A DNA stretch of 64,000 bases, from the NCBI RefSeq assembly GCF_018687785.1, contig NZ_LTBL01000001.1:2037780-2101779 (forward strand), read 5' to 3'. Numbering within the stretch: position 1 is the stretch's first letter; each line of letters starts with the position of its first letter. Position numbers and translations under genes: made by a program. Below the pieces are notes generated by a model. It searched no databases. It had not been told where the DNA came from and saw only the letters and a program-made list of their open reading frames with translations. This DNA is from Methanovulcanius yangii (GTDB lineage Archaea > Halobacteriota > Methanomicrobia > Methanomicrobiales > Methanomicrobiaceae). Shown here piece after piece: positions 27,921-37,285 of this stretch.

Positions 27921-28859
27921 ATGGAACTCCCAGATACACAGTCTAACCTGCCGGAAGTGAGGATCAACCTCACCCGCGTCGGCGTAAAGAATGTTCAGAA
28001 ACTGGTGGAGGTTGCACGCCCGGGCAAACGTCCGGTCATCTTTATCTCCAAATTCAATGTCTATGTGGATCTTCCGAGCAGCCTGAAAGGGGCGAATCTC
28101 TCGAGGAACTTCGAGGTCATCGACGAAGTCCTGCAGGAGACGACCGAAGGCATGGTCAACGGCATCGAGGAGGTCTGTAATGCGGTTGCCCGAAAGCTCC
28201 TCGACCACCACGAGTACGCCGACCGCACCGAAGTCAATATGAAGAGCCTGTACATGGTGAAGCGGGAGACCCCGGTCTCGAAGACAGAGTGCGACGAGGT
28301 CGTCGAGGTGCACGCAAGCGCGATCGCCGACCGCAACAACGGCAAACCCATCGTACGGCGGATGATCGGCGCCGAGGTGACCGGGATTACGGCCTGCCCC
28401 TGTGCACAGAACATCATGAAGGAGCTCGCCTCGAACAAGCTCCGCGACCTCGACGTCGATGAGGAGAAGATCACTGCATTTCTCGATGCCATCCCCATGG
28501 CCTCCCACAACCAGCGGGGCAAGGGCTACCTGATGATCGAGACCGATGACGACCAGAGGGTCGAACTCGACGACATAATAAACGTCCTCAAGGACTCGAT
28601 GAGCGCACGGATCTTCGAGCTTTTGAAGCGGGGCGACGAGTCCCATGTGGTCTTCTCGGCCCACAAGAACGCCCGGTTCGTCGAGGACTGCGTTCGTGAA
28701 ATGGCGAAGCAGGTGGTCCAGAAATTCTCATATCTTCCCGGAGATTCGATAATTACCATCCAGCAGACGAATGAAGAGTCCATTCACCAGCATAACGCCT
28801 ATGCGGAGCGCAAGGCAACAATTGCGGAACTGAAGGCAGAGATTGGAAACGGGGACTAA
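27921..28859 (+). CDS. mptA: GTP cyclohydrolase MptA (methanopterin pathway)
   Basis: MptA (312 residues) is the archaeal Fe(II)-dependent GTP cyclohydrolase of the FolE2-like type that makes 7,8-dihydroneopterin 2',3'-cyclic phosphate, the first step in tetrahydromethanopterin synthesis. The central ITACPCAQ motif carries a key Cys. Conserved elements also include the N-terminal LTRVGVKNVQKLV, the HASAIADRNN strand, AMASHNQRG-like IPMASHNQRG and ESIHQHNAYAER. Length agrees with MptA. The gene is monocistronic and is followed by the frh promoter region. Confidence 0.95.
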   Translation: MELPDTQSNLPEVRINLTRVGVKNVQKLVEVARPGKRPVIFISKFNVYVDLPSSLKGANLSRNFEVIDEVLQETTEGMVNGIEEVCNAVARKLLDHHEYADRTEVNMKSLYMVKRETPVSKTECDEVVEVHASAIADRNNGKPIVRRMIGAEVTGITACPCAQNIMKELASNKLRDLDVDEEKITAFLDAIPMASHNQRGKGYLMIETDDDQRVELDDIINVLKDSMSARIFELLKRGDESHVVFSAHKNARFVEDCVREMAKQVVQKFSYLPGDSIITIQQTNEESIHQHNAYAERKATIAELKAEIGNGD

Positions 28860-29124
28860 TTCTCCGGTATTTTATTTTTTGAAAAGTTGCCTGTTTTTCA
28901 TGAACTTTGGGCAATTCTCCATGAAAAATCAGTATAAATTATTTAATTTTACACGATTATTCTGCGATCCAAGCGAAACTTATTTTAAAATAACTGTTTA
29001 GATACTCCTTACGTACTTCATGTGGGTACGTGTGTTGCAACACACTGTATGACATCCATATTGTGTGTGTTTTCGTTTGTAGCGCCAGATGAGTAAACAA
29101 ACACAATGTTTGAGGCGAAAATTT
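28860..29124 (+). promoter_or_regulatory. Promoter and structured leader region of frhADGB
   Basis: This 265-base AT-rich region includes a perfect 14-base palindrome TTATTTTAAAATAA (28980-28993) that may contain the TATA box, the inverted pair CGTAC/GTACG (29012-29030) and a perfect 16-base palindrome GTGTGTTGCAACACAC (29030-29045). If transcription starts about 25 bases after the AT palindrome, the frhA leader is about 115 bases. GAGGCG near 29112 may be the ribosome site. Confidence 0.6.
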
Positions 29125-30495
29125 ATGACAAAAGTTGTTGAGATTTCCCCAACTACAAGGCATGAGGGCCACACCAAGATCACGATGCAGGTCAATGACG
29201 CAGGCATCGTCGAGCGTGGTGACTGGCTCAGCCTGACGCCCGTCAGGGGTATTGAAAAACTCGCCATCGGTAAGTCGATGCACCAGGCACCCAAGATTTC
29301 TTCCCGTGTCTGTGGTATCTGTCCGATTGCCCACACCCTTGCCGGTATCGAAGCGATGGAGGCATCCATCGGTTGCGTCATCCCCGATGATGCATACCTT
29401 CTCCGTGTGATCCTCCAGTGCGCAAACAGGCTGCACAGCCACGCACTGCACAACATCCTCTCACTGCCGGACATGTACATCCCCGGAACGGACACCCATA
29501 TCAACCCGTTCACCTCCGAGGAACCTGTCCGCAGCGTCGCTCTTCGGATCCAGAAGCTCCGTGAGATCGGCCAGACGGTGGGCGAGATCGTCGGTGGCGA
29601 ACCTATCCACCCGTCCAACCCCCGTGTCGGCGGTATGTACAAGAACATCACCCCGCGTGCAAAATCCAAGCTCTATGATCTCGCCAAGGAGGCACTGCCC
29701 CTTGCCCGTGACCACATGGAGTTCATGATCACGGTCTTCAAGGACTGGGATGCACGCCCCATGGCATCCGTTGCAAACGGCAAGGAAGTCGAGAAGACCG
29801 AGAAGTTCGGATTCCACGACCAGGGCTACATGGCAACCGACCCGCTCTACGGCAGCTCCTCGCTCGATATCGAGCCGATGTGGTACCCCGAGCGCTGGAC
29901 CGAAGTCCGCCCGTGGGACTGGTACCAGGGTGAACTCGAAGTATCCCTCGAGGATGCAGAGTACCCGATTGGCGGCACGACCCCGGTCGGCACCAAGGTA
30001 TGGCCTGCAATGGAAGCCTGCACCGGTGTCCCCCTGTATGACGGCGCACCCGTCGAGGTCGGCCCCCGTGCACGTCTCGCGATGTTCCGCAACTACGACC
30101 GCAAGGGCGCAATGGGCCTGCAGATCGCACGCCAGATGGAATACATGGACTGCCTGTACAGCATGATCGAGGCGATCGATGCAGTTGACACGTCCGGCGC
30201 CGTCGTCGCAGACGAGATCCCGCAGGGTGACGGCTCACTCGGCTGGGCAGCAAACGAGGCACCCCGTGGAACCGATGTCCACCTGGCAAAGGTCAGGGAC
30301 GGCAAGGTTGAGTGGTACTCGCTCCTTGTGCCGACCACCTGGAACTTCCCGACTGTCAGCCGTGCCCTCGAGGGTGCACCGTGGCAGCTCACCGAAGTCA
30401 TCATGCGTGCCTACGACCCGTGTGTGTCCTGTGCGACCCACATGATGGTGGTCGACGACTCGAAGAAGGTAGTGGCCCAGAAGATGTTCCAGTGA
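29125..30495 (+). CDS. frhA: Coenzyme F420 hydrogenase subunit alpha
   Basis: FrhA (456 residues) is the NiFe catalytic subunit of F420-reducing hydrogenase, which reduces F420 with H2 for methanogenesis. The N-terminal nickel ligands are in RVCGICPIAHT and the C-terminal ones in DPCVSCATH, followed by a short tail that the FrhD protease removes. Cys, not selenocysteine, is used at the C-terminal site. The ATG 29125 is preferred. An upstream in-frame start at 29089 would add 12 non-typical residues. First gene of the frhADGB operon. Confidence 0.97.
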   Translation: MTKVVEISPTTRHEGHTKITMQVNDAGIVERGDWLSLTPVRGIEKLAIGKSMHQAPKISSRVCGICPIAHTLAGIEAMEASIGCVIPDDAYLLRVILQCANRLHSHALHNILSLPDMYIPGTDTHINPFTSEEPVRSVALRIQKLREIGQTVGEIVGGEPIHPSNPRVGGMYKNITPRAKSKLYDLAKEALPLARDHMEFMITVFKDWDARPMASVANGKEVEKTEKFGFHDQGYMATDPLYGSSSLDIEPMWYPERWTEVRPWDWYQGELEVSLEDAEYPIGGTTPVGTKVWPAMEACTGVPLYDGAPVEVGPRARLAMFRNYDRKGAMGLQIARQMEYMDCLYSMIEAIDAVDTSGAVVADEIPQGDGSLGWAANEAPRGTDVHLAKVRDGKVEWYSLLVPTTWNFPTVSRALEGAPWQLTEVIMRAYDPCVSCATHMMVVDDSKKVVAQKMFQ

Positions 30496-30505
30496 GAGCC
30501 TGACA

Positions 30506-31066
30506 ATGCTGGACTGGTACGCAAAGAAGATGATCGTCGGCATCGGCAACCCGCTCTATACGGATGACGGGTTCGGACCGGCGGTGATCGAGGAGCTCAA
30601 GAAGCTTGCCCTCCCCGGTGACCTCAAGGTCATCGATGCGGGGCTTGCAGGGCCGCATTTCCTCTTCACGCTCGTGGCGCAGGCCGAAACACCCGTCGAT
30701 ACAATGGTGATGATTGACATCCTCGACTTCGGCGGAGAGCCCGGCCAGCTGACGAGAGTGACACCGGACTTCCTGACGGAAGGCGCGAAGGAGCGGTACC
30801 TCGACCCCCATTCATGGGGTGGACTCAAGGAACCTCTTGAGGAGCTTTCGAAGCGGACGAAGGTCGTCATCATCGGCTGCCAGCCGGAGAGCATTGAGTT
30901 GTCGGATATCGGAAACGAGTCCGATGACGTCGGGTTCTGGCTCACTGAGAACGTGAAGAAGGCCATTCCGAAGGCGGTGCAGCGTGCACTCGCCGAAGTA
31001 GGGGTGGATTATGGGACTACTATCATATCTGAAGGAGATCTTCACGGGGAAGCAGGAAGCGCCTGA
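30506..31066 (+). CDS. frhD: F420 hydrogenase maturation protease FrhD
   Basis: FrhD (186 residues) cleaves the C-terminal tail of FrhA after nickel insertion. The fold and motifs of the HyaD/HycI family are seen: VGIGNPLYTDDGFGP at the N terminus with the metal-binding Asp, VIDAGLAGPHFLF, and IDILDFGGEPG. It begins 10 bases after frhA. Its 3' end overlaps the long form of frhG by 56 bases. Confidence 0.95.
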   Translation: MLDWYAKKMIVGIGNPLYTDDGFGPAVIEELKKLALPGDLKVIDAGLAGPHFLFTLVAQAETPVDTMVMIDILDFGGEPGQLTRVTPDFLTEGAKERYLDPHSWGGLKEPLEELSKRTKVVIIGCQPESIELSDIGNESDDVGFWLTENVKKAIPKAVQRALAEVGVDYGTTIISEGDLHGEAGSA

Positions 31067-31979
31067 GGCACCTGTCGCTCCTGCCGCACCCGCAGCACCG
31101 ACGAAAGTCGAGGTGCCGCAGCCGGCTGAAGCGAAGCCTGCTCAGACCCCCGCAGATGTGAAGGTTGAACAAAAACCTGAAGAAACAATAAAGGAGGAAT
31201 TGCCTGTGGCAGATAAAATTACGATTGGACACGTCCACATGTCCGGATGTACCGGATGTCTCGTGTCCCTCGCAGACAACTACGAAGGTCTGTTTGCGCT
31301 CCTGGACAACTACGCAGACCTTGTCTACTGCCTGACCCTCGCAGACGTTCGTGACATCCCGAAGATGGATGTTGCACTCGTCGAGGGTTCGGTCTGTATC
31401 AACGACCACCACTCGGTGGAAGACATCAAGAAAGCACGTGAGAACGCAACCATCGTCGTGGCACTCGGCGGCTGTGCGGCATACGGCAACATCACCCGGT
31501 TCGCCCGTGGCGGCCAGTGGAACCAGCCCCAGCACGAGAGCTACCTGCCGATCGGCGATCTCATCGACGTCGACCTGTATCTTCCTGCATGCCCGCCGTC
31601 CAAGGAGTCCATCAGGAATGTCGCAGTGATGGCATACCTGCTCCTGAAGGGAACCGACGAGCAGAAGGAGCTTGCAGCAGCTTACTTAAAGCCCCTCATG
31701 GACCTCGCCGCCCGCGGCACCGAGGCCTGTGGCTGCGACCTTATCTACGACGTGATCAACCAGGGCCTCTGCATGGGCTGTGGTACCTGTGCCGCATCCT
31801 GTCCGGTCCGTGCCGTTGAAATGGTATATGGCAAGCCCCAGGTCGACCGCGACCTCTGCATCAAATGTGGAGCATGCTATACCCAGTGTCCGCGCAGCTT
31901 CTTCAACTTCGACGTGATCAACCAGTTCGAGGCGATCGGCGAAGCAATTGACGCTGCAATGGGCAAGGGAGGTGAGTAA
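31011..31979 (+). CDS. frhG: F420 hydrogenase subunit gamma, with extra N terminus or second start
   Basis: FrhG carries electrons through iron-sulfur clusters from FrhA to FrhB. The core shows HMSGCTGCLVSLADNY for the proximal cluster and two ferredoxin-type motifs near the C terminus (CMGCGTCAASCP and CIKCGACYTQCP). The reading frame opens at ATG 31011 inside frhD and first encodes 65 residues rich in Pro, Ala, Glu and Lys. A strong ribosome site AAAGGAGG (31190-31197) lies eight bases before an in-frame GTG at 31206, which starts a protein of normal FrhG length (257 residues, starting VADKITIGHVH). Either start is possible. Confidence 0.93.
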   Translation: MGLLSYLKEIFTGKQEAPEAPVAPAAPAAPTKVEVPQPAEAKPAQTPADVKVEQKPEETIKEELPVADKITIGHVHMSGCTGCLVSLADNYEGLFALLDNYADLVYCLTLADVRDIPKMDVALVEGSVCINDHHSVEDIKKARENATIVVALGGCAAYGNITRFARGGQWNQPQHESYLPIGDLIDVDLYLPACPPSKESIRNVAVMAYLLLKGTDEQKELAAAYLKPLMDLAARGTEACGCDLIYDVINQGLCMGCGTCAASCPVRAVEMVYGKPQVDRDLCIKCGACYTQCPRSFFNFDVINQFEAIGEAIDAAMGKGGE

Positions 31980-31980
31980 C

Positions 31981-32845
31981 ATGGTTCTTGGTTCTTATAA
32001 GACAGCAATTTGCGCCCGCGCAGCAGACCCGGGCATCCTCGCAAAGTCGCAGGATGGCGGCATCGTCACGCAGCTCTTCGCGTTTGCACTCGAAGAGGGC
32101 ATCATCGACGGTGCAATTGTTGCAGGACAGGGCGAACAGCCGTTCCAGCCCGAGCCGATCGTCGCAACCACGGTGGACGAACTTCTCGAAGCCCGTGGAA
32201 CCCGCTACACGATCAGCCCGAACATGTCACTGATCAAGGAAGCAACCCGCTCCTACGGTCTTGACAAGGTCGGTATCGTCGGTACCCCCGTGCCAGATTC
32301 AGGCACTCAGAAAGGCACAGCTCTACCCGGTCGGCATGCGTGCCGTCCCCGACAAGATCGCGCTCGCACTCGGTATCTTCTGTATGGAGAACTTCCCGTA
32401 CCAGGGTCTTGAGACCATGGTCGAGGACCTCTGCAACGTGAAGATGGAGTCGGCAACGAAGATGGACATCGGCAAGGGCAAGTTCTCGGTCTACACCGAG
32501 CGCGGCGCCGTCTCGCAGATCCCGCTCAAGCTCACCCACAAGTTCGAGCAGGGCGGCTGCCACGTCTGTCTGGACTACGTTGCAAACCTCGCGGATGTCT
32601 CCACCGGCTCCGTCGGCACCCCCGACGGCTGGTCGACGGTCTTCGTCCGCACAAAGGTCGGAGAGGATGTCTGGAGCAAGGCAATCGCTGCAGGGTACTT
32701 CGAGACGAAGGACATTGCAGATGTGAAGCCGGGCCTGGATCTTGTGACCAAACTCGCAAACGAGAAGATCACAAAGAACCAGAAGACCCTCGAGGAACGT
32801 GCATCCTTTGGCGTGAACAAGGGACTGCGCAACCCGTACCTCTAA
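31981..32845 (+). CDS. frhB: F420 hydrogenase subunit beta, frameshifted
   Basis: FrhB binds FAD, a 4Fe-4S cluster and F420 and delivers electrons to F420. The gene is intact except for one extra base in a run of five C residues at 32285-32289. Upstream, the first frame reads [11 protein letters not shown]. Downstream, the second frame continues [17 protein letters not shown] without a gap. Removing one C restores a 287-residue protein of normal FrhB length. The two cysteine regions (TPCQIQ and GGCHVCLDY) are preserved. As an essential subunit, it is more likely misread in the homopolymer than truly broken. Last gene of the operon. Confidence 0.9.
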
Positions 32846-32850
32846 ATCCC

Positions 32851-32858
32851 TTTTTTTT
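32851..32858 (+). terminator. Oligo-T terminator of the frh operon
   Basis: Eight T residues begin six bases after the frhB stop codon. Confidence 0.6.
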
Positions 32859-33025
32859 CTTTGGCCCCATTTCTCAAAAGCAGACCGCGACAGCGAAGCG
32901 CATCCTTCAAACCGTCCGGCAACCCGGCACCCCCCCGGCCTGCACGGCTCCTATGAAACCCTTCCGGTGAAAACAGCAAATTATATCTCTGAATCCGGTT
33001 TTTTCTCTGTAAAGGGGCGTGGAAT

Positions 33026-36000
33026 ATGGTGCAGCCGGATTTTACGAGTGCAGAACGAAAATATCAGGAACTTCGCCGCAAACGCAGGGCAGGGAAGATC
33101 GGCGCGGCAGTCTACCGTGATCAGGTGAACGGGCTGCGGGTGCAGGACGAGAACGGGGTATGGTGGCAGCCGGACCCGGACCGGGAGGGGTGGCTCGCAT
33201 GGAACGGGACGGCGTGGGCTCCCTCCGTCCCGCCTGCCCTTTCTGCGGTGGCGAAGACGGCGCCGGCAGCGAAGCCTGCCGCCCCCCCGAAGACGGGCAA
33301 GGCCACAAAGACACCCGCCTCGCCGCCTGCGTCGAAGACGCCGAAGACGCCGAAGACCTCCCCCCGCCCTGCGGCAACGAAAGCGCCGGCGGCGAAGGCT
33401 CCGGCGAAGAAGCGGTCGCAGCAGTTCTGGGACCGCTTCGCCATCATGGGCGGGGTCGTGGCGGCCATCATCTGGTTCCTCTACTCGAGCATCCGGGGGG
33501 TCACGGTCGAGGGCATCGACTGGATCACGCCGATCATCATGATCGGGATGCCGGTCATGCTCGCGAAGTACCGCAAGGAGATCGATATCCGGCTTCTCCC
33601 ACTCCAGCCCCACCGGCAGAAGCTCTCGAAGCCTGCGATCTTCGTCCTCGGCATCGCGGCCCCGATCGTGGTCGCCTTCGTCCTCTACAACATCCTCGGG
33701 ATCGAGGAGTACACGCTCCTGCACCTGAATCTTATCGTAGGGCCCCTTCTCGCCTACGCGATCATGCGCACGCCGGTGGTGGATGAGGATCAGATGATGC
33801 AGAAGAAGGGCAACCGGGGCGTCGTGGTGGGGGCGATTGTCCTCGCCTGCCTCCTCTTCGTGGTGCCCGCCGTGGCCCACGACTGCCTGGACGACCCGCT
33901 CAACGCGAACGACTGCCTGAGAACCGACGGGACCGCACAGGTGATCTCCGGCGGGGCGTCGCTCATCCTCACCGTACTCATCAACGGCCCGATCTTCCTG
34001 CAGGGTCTCTCCGGCGGCGGGACGGCCGTTGGAGGCAGCGGTGGCGGAGCGGGCCCCGGTGCCGGGAGCGGGGGAGAGGTCATCCCCGGCGCATGGCACC
34101 CGGACGGCACGCCGTGGACCGAGGAGGACGAACGTGCCCTCGAGGCCGACCGGCAGCGGTGGTACGACGAGCGTGCCGATGAATGGCAGTCCGATCTCGA
34201 CCGACGGCGGCAGGAGGAGGGACTGGTCTATGACGAGCGGACGGACTCATGGTTCAGGCCGCCGATCAAGGTGGACCGCATCGACCACACCGCCCTCACC
34301 CTGCGGGACGCGGACTTCGACCCCGCGGAAGCGTGGTCGGCGACGCAGGACGGCAATGTGCCCCATGCCTTCGATGTGGAGATCGGGGGCTCGAAGTTCC
34401 AGCTCGACGGCGGGATGCTCACGATCGACGGGAACTACGCCGAGCCGTTCTCGGACCTCATCGCCAACATCGACTCCTACAATATCGAAAAGCACCGCCT
34501 GCAGGCGCTCGACCGCCTCTACGACGACCAGCTGGACCAGTACCGCAATCTCGACCGGCTCCTCGACGATGCGAAGTCCGACCCCACGAAGGAGCACCTG
34601 ATCAAATATCTCGAGGACCAGCGAAGTAATCTCAAGCACAATATCGCCGACATCCAGATCGCCCGCGACAACTCGTCGCAGAACCTCCAGATACAGGCGG
34701 ACCGGATCGTCTCCCGCGGCGTGAAGGCGACCCTGGAAGTGGGCGGTTCGGTGGGCCTGGACGCGGGCATCGGGAAAAACGTCGCGGATGCCGGGCGGAT
34801 GGGCAACAACCTGATACAGAACTACGACCAGGGCAACCTCCCCGGCCAGCGGGGCACGTTTAGGATGGACGCCCCGGACGCGGACGGCGCCCGCCACGTG
34901 CGCCCGACGGGGGATGTCGGCGGCGGCACCCCGCGGCCGGACGTGGATGTGGACGTCCCTGCGGGCGGCGGTAGGCCGTCCGTCGACCTCGATGCGGGCG
35001 CAGGCGGCTCGCCGGACGCCCCGGAGGCGCCGGATGGCGGCGTGCGGCCCGAGGCGGAGGGTGGCACGAGACCCGGCGAGGGTGATACGGGACGTGCCGG
35101 GGACGCCGACGCCGGTCGGCCCGATGCAGGGACATCGCCGGATGCGGACGGTGGACGACCGGATATGGATGGTACCCGGCCGGATGCCGATGCAGACGCG
35201 GGCAGGCCCGCCGGGGATGCCGATGGCGGCGGCGAAGGACGGGGCGGTGCCCCCGAGACCGACCGTGCCGGGGGAGCACCGGATGCCGAGAGCCGTCCGG
35301 ATGCAGACGGTACCCGGCCCGACGCCGCGGCGGACTCCGATGCCGGGCGCCCGTCGGCGGACGCCCCCGCCCCCGACGAGGGGTCGCGGCCCCTCGACTG
35401 GGAGGACGGCCAGCGGGGCGGGACGAACGACCTGCACCCCGAGGGCACCGACGAGGCGGCCCACCGGCAGTGGCAGCAGAACGTGGAGAACGGGCGCAAA
35501 ACGACCCGCGAGATGATGGACGCCGTCGAGAGCGGGGACCAGACGCGGATGCGGGACGGCGCAAAGGACGTGATGCAGGACTACCAGTCGAGAAACATCA
35601 TCAAGGAGGCGCCGCCCGACGTCCAGCGGCCGATCGTCGAGCAGATCGACGCCGTCAACCGCGACATCGACAACCAGTGGGTGAAGAACATGAACGACAA
35701 CGGCGTCCGGTGGGAGAACCCCGACGGGACGACCCGGCCGGTGACGACCGACGATGTGATGGACTTCCGCGGCACCTCGGACGACCCGAAGATCAACATC
35801 GACCGCGACGTGGGCTGGGACTCCTCCCGCGGGCGGCCCGTCGACCCCGACGGCCGGGCGCTCACCCCCGAGCGGGGGCAGGAGCTCTACAACCAGGCGG
35901 CGCAGTCGCAGGGCGTCGATGCGGAGCGGGCGCTGCACACCGTCACCGGCCCCTCGGAGGGGTCCCTGCAGGTGGAGGCCTACCGCGTCCGCGACGGGAT

Positions 36001-36373
36001 GGACGTCCCCGAGTATCTGGACCCCGACACCGTGCGGACATGGGACGGGGCCGAGGCCCGCCACGCCGCCGATATCGAGAGCGTCAAGGCGTCCGATGCG
36101 GTGAACCGCCTCGGCGACGTCGACGGCACGCAGGAGGCCTGCCGCGGGACGGTGAAGGGCTTCGACCGCTACCGCCCGATCTACGAGGAGGGCGGGGCGG
36201 CCCTTACCCCCCGGCAGGAGGACGTGCTCACGGTCGCAAACGAGGTGGGCAGCGGCCGGATGTCGCCCGCCGAGGCCGACGCCCTCCTGCAGAGCAACCA
36301 CAACATCAGCCTGAACGACGGCCTCAAGGAGATCAACCAGCTCCACGAGGCGGCGGGGGTCCTGAAGAAGTGA
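33026..36373 (+). CDS. Large multidomain membrane protein of unknown function
   Basis: This 1115-residue protein starts with a short conserved-looking module (YQELRRKRRAGKIG, then GVWWQPDPDREGWLAWNG at about residue 48). A Pro, Ala and Lys rich stretch follows, then about five membrane helices at about residues 135-330. After them lies a Trp/Arg/Glu-rich helical region (about 355-560), a long low-complexity segment of Asp, Gly, Arg and Pro (repeats such as RPDADG, about 610-800), and a C-terminal helical domain (about 815-1115). No catalytic motif is recognised. The N-terminal module resembles Trp-rich modules of bacterial zinc-ribbon proteins, though this is from memory only. A zinc-ribbon gene follows 24 bases later. 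Confidence 0.8.
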   Translation: MVQPDFTSAERKYQELRRKRRAGKIGAAVYRDQVNGLRVQDENGVWWQPDPDREGWLAWNGTAWAPSVPPALSAVAKTAPAAKPAAPPKTGKATKTPASPPASKTPKTPKTSPRPAATKAPAAKAPAKKRSQQFWDRFAIMGGVVAAIIWFLYSSIRGVTVEGIDWITPIIMIGMPVMLAKYRKEIDIRLLPLQPHRQKLSKPAIFVLGIAAPIVVAFVLYNILGIEEYTLLHLNLIVGPLLAYAIMRTPVVDEDQMMQKKGNRGVVVGAIVLACLLFVVPAVAHDCLDDPLNANDCLRTDGTAQVISGGASLILTVLINGPIFLQGLSGGGTAVGGSGGGAGPGAGSGGEVIPGAWHPDGTPWTEEDERALEADRQRWYDERADEWQSDLDRRRQEEGLVYDERTDSWFRPPIKVDRIDHTALTLRDADFDPAEAWSATQDGNVPHAFDVEIGGSKFQLDGGMLTIDGNYAEPFSDLIANIDSYNIEKHRLQALDRLYDDQLDQYRNLDRLLDDAKSDPTKEHLIKYLEDQRSNLKHNIADIQIARDNSSQNLQIQADRIVSRGVKATLEVGGSVGLDAGIGKNVADAGRMGNNLIQNYDQGNLPGQRGTFRMDAPDADGARHVRPTGDVGGGTPRPDVDVDVPAGGGRPSVDLDAGAGGSPDAPEAPDGGVRPEAEGGTRPGEGDTGRAGDADAGRPDAGTSPDADGGRPDMDGTRPDADADAGRPAGDADGGGEGRGGAPETDRAGGAPDAESRPDADGTRPDAAADSDAGRPSADAPAPDEGSRPLDWEDGQRGGTNDLHPEGTDEAAHRQWQQNVENGRKTTREMMDAVESGDQTRMRDGAKDVMQDYQSRNIIKEAPPDVQRPIVEQIDAVNRDIDNQWVKNMNDNGVRWENPDGTTRPVTTDDVMDFRGTSDDPKINIDRDVGWDSSRGRPVDPDGRALTPERGQELYNQAAQSQGVDAERALHTVTGPSEGSLQVEAYRVRDGMDVPEYLDPDTVRTWDGAEARHAADIESVKASDAVNRLGDVDGTQEACRGTVKGFDRYRPIYEEGGAALTPRQEDVLTVANEVGSGRMSPAEADALLQSNHNISLNDGLKEINQLHEAAGVLKK

Positions 36374-36397
36374 TCGCCGTGACAGGGAGGATGTGAA

Positions 36398-37207
36398 ATG
36401 GCGTTTTGCCCGAACTGCGGGAAGAAGGTCGGAGAGGATGCCCGCTTCTGCGAGCGGTGCGGAACGAACCTTCTGACCGGCGGGACGGAGGAGGCGGCCG
36501 CGGCAGCACCGGCCCCCCCTGCGTCCCCATCGACGTCTCCGCCTCCTCCTCCGCCCCCGCCACCCCCGCCGCTGGGTGGTGCGGGTGGGGCCAAAGGTTC
36601 CGGACCCGGCACCGGGCGGAGGGATGCAGCGAAGATAACTCCGTCATCCTCTTTAGCCCCACCACCTCCTCCGCCACCCCCGGCTCCCCCGGCGGAGGCG
36701 CCATCCGCAGGGGCACCGCCAAAGGACGGCAAAAAAACGGGGATGACCCGGATGGCGGCGGGTATCGTCTTTGTGCTCCTGACGGTCATCTTCGCCGTCA
36801 TGGGAATGGGCGGCCTGCCGTCCTATGGTTCCGGGGATGGCACCGGTGCGGGGGGAGAGGCCACCTGGTCCCCCACCGCCGTCCCGACCACCGCGGCGGC
36901 CTCCGCGGCCACGCCCGCCCCGGTCCGCTCGGACCTCGCCCGTCTCGACGTCACGGCGAATGTCGACAGTTTCGAGGTGGAGCTTTTGGGCGGCAGCAGG
37001 GCGGATGATATCGTGGCAATCGAGATCGCGGTGAGCGACAACTACGGGCGCCATGTCGTCTCGTGGCAGTACCCGTTCATCGGGGAACGGTTCTATCTCC
37101 CGCTGGAGATGTACGGCGGCAGCCTCTACGGCACCCGGTATCTCCGCTGCGAGGCGGTGTTTGGAAACGGCGACCGCGAGGTCGTCTTTGCCCAGTATTA
37201 TACGTAA
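36398..37207 (+). CDS. Zinc-ribbon, single-helix membrane protein with C-terminal ectodomain
   Basis: The 269-residue protein has an N-terminal double-CxxC zinc ribbon (FCPNCGKKV and FCERCGTNL), a long polyproline and Gly/Ala-rich cytoplasmic stretch, a membrane helix near residues 120-145, a Thr/Ala/Pro linker and a 90-residue ectodomain. The ectodomain (GGSRADDIVAI, SWQYPFIGERFYL, MYGGS and CEAVFGNGDREVV) is clearly homologous to that of the gene at 43103-44506. Polyproline runs of eleven and eight residues are notable. It follows the 1115-residue protein by 24 bases and is probably in the same operon. Confidence 0.8.
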   Translation: MAFCPNCGKKVGEDARFCERCGTNLLTGGTEEAAAAAPAPPASPSTSPPPPPPPPPPPLGGAGGAKGSGPGTGRRDAAKITPSSSLAPPPPPPPPAPPAEAPSAGAPPKDGKKTGMTRMAAGIVFVLLTVIFAVMGMGGLPSYGSGDGTGAGGEATWSPTAVPTTAAASAATPAPVRSDLARLDVTANVDSFEVELLGGSRADDIVAIEIAVSDNYGRHVVSWQYPFIGERFYLPLEMYGGSLYGTRYLRCEAVFGNGDREVVFAQYYT

Positions 37208-37285
37208 GGATTATTCGTCGGGACTGCTCTTTTTCGCCGGTGAAAAGATGGGGGGTCACCCTCTGAATTATTTTTATGTCGTCAT

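Noticed and set aside
30418-30447. Possible selenocysteine site in FrhA
   Set aside because: The C-terminal nickel motif is encoded with Cys codons (DPCVSC) and no in-frame TGA is present.
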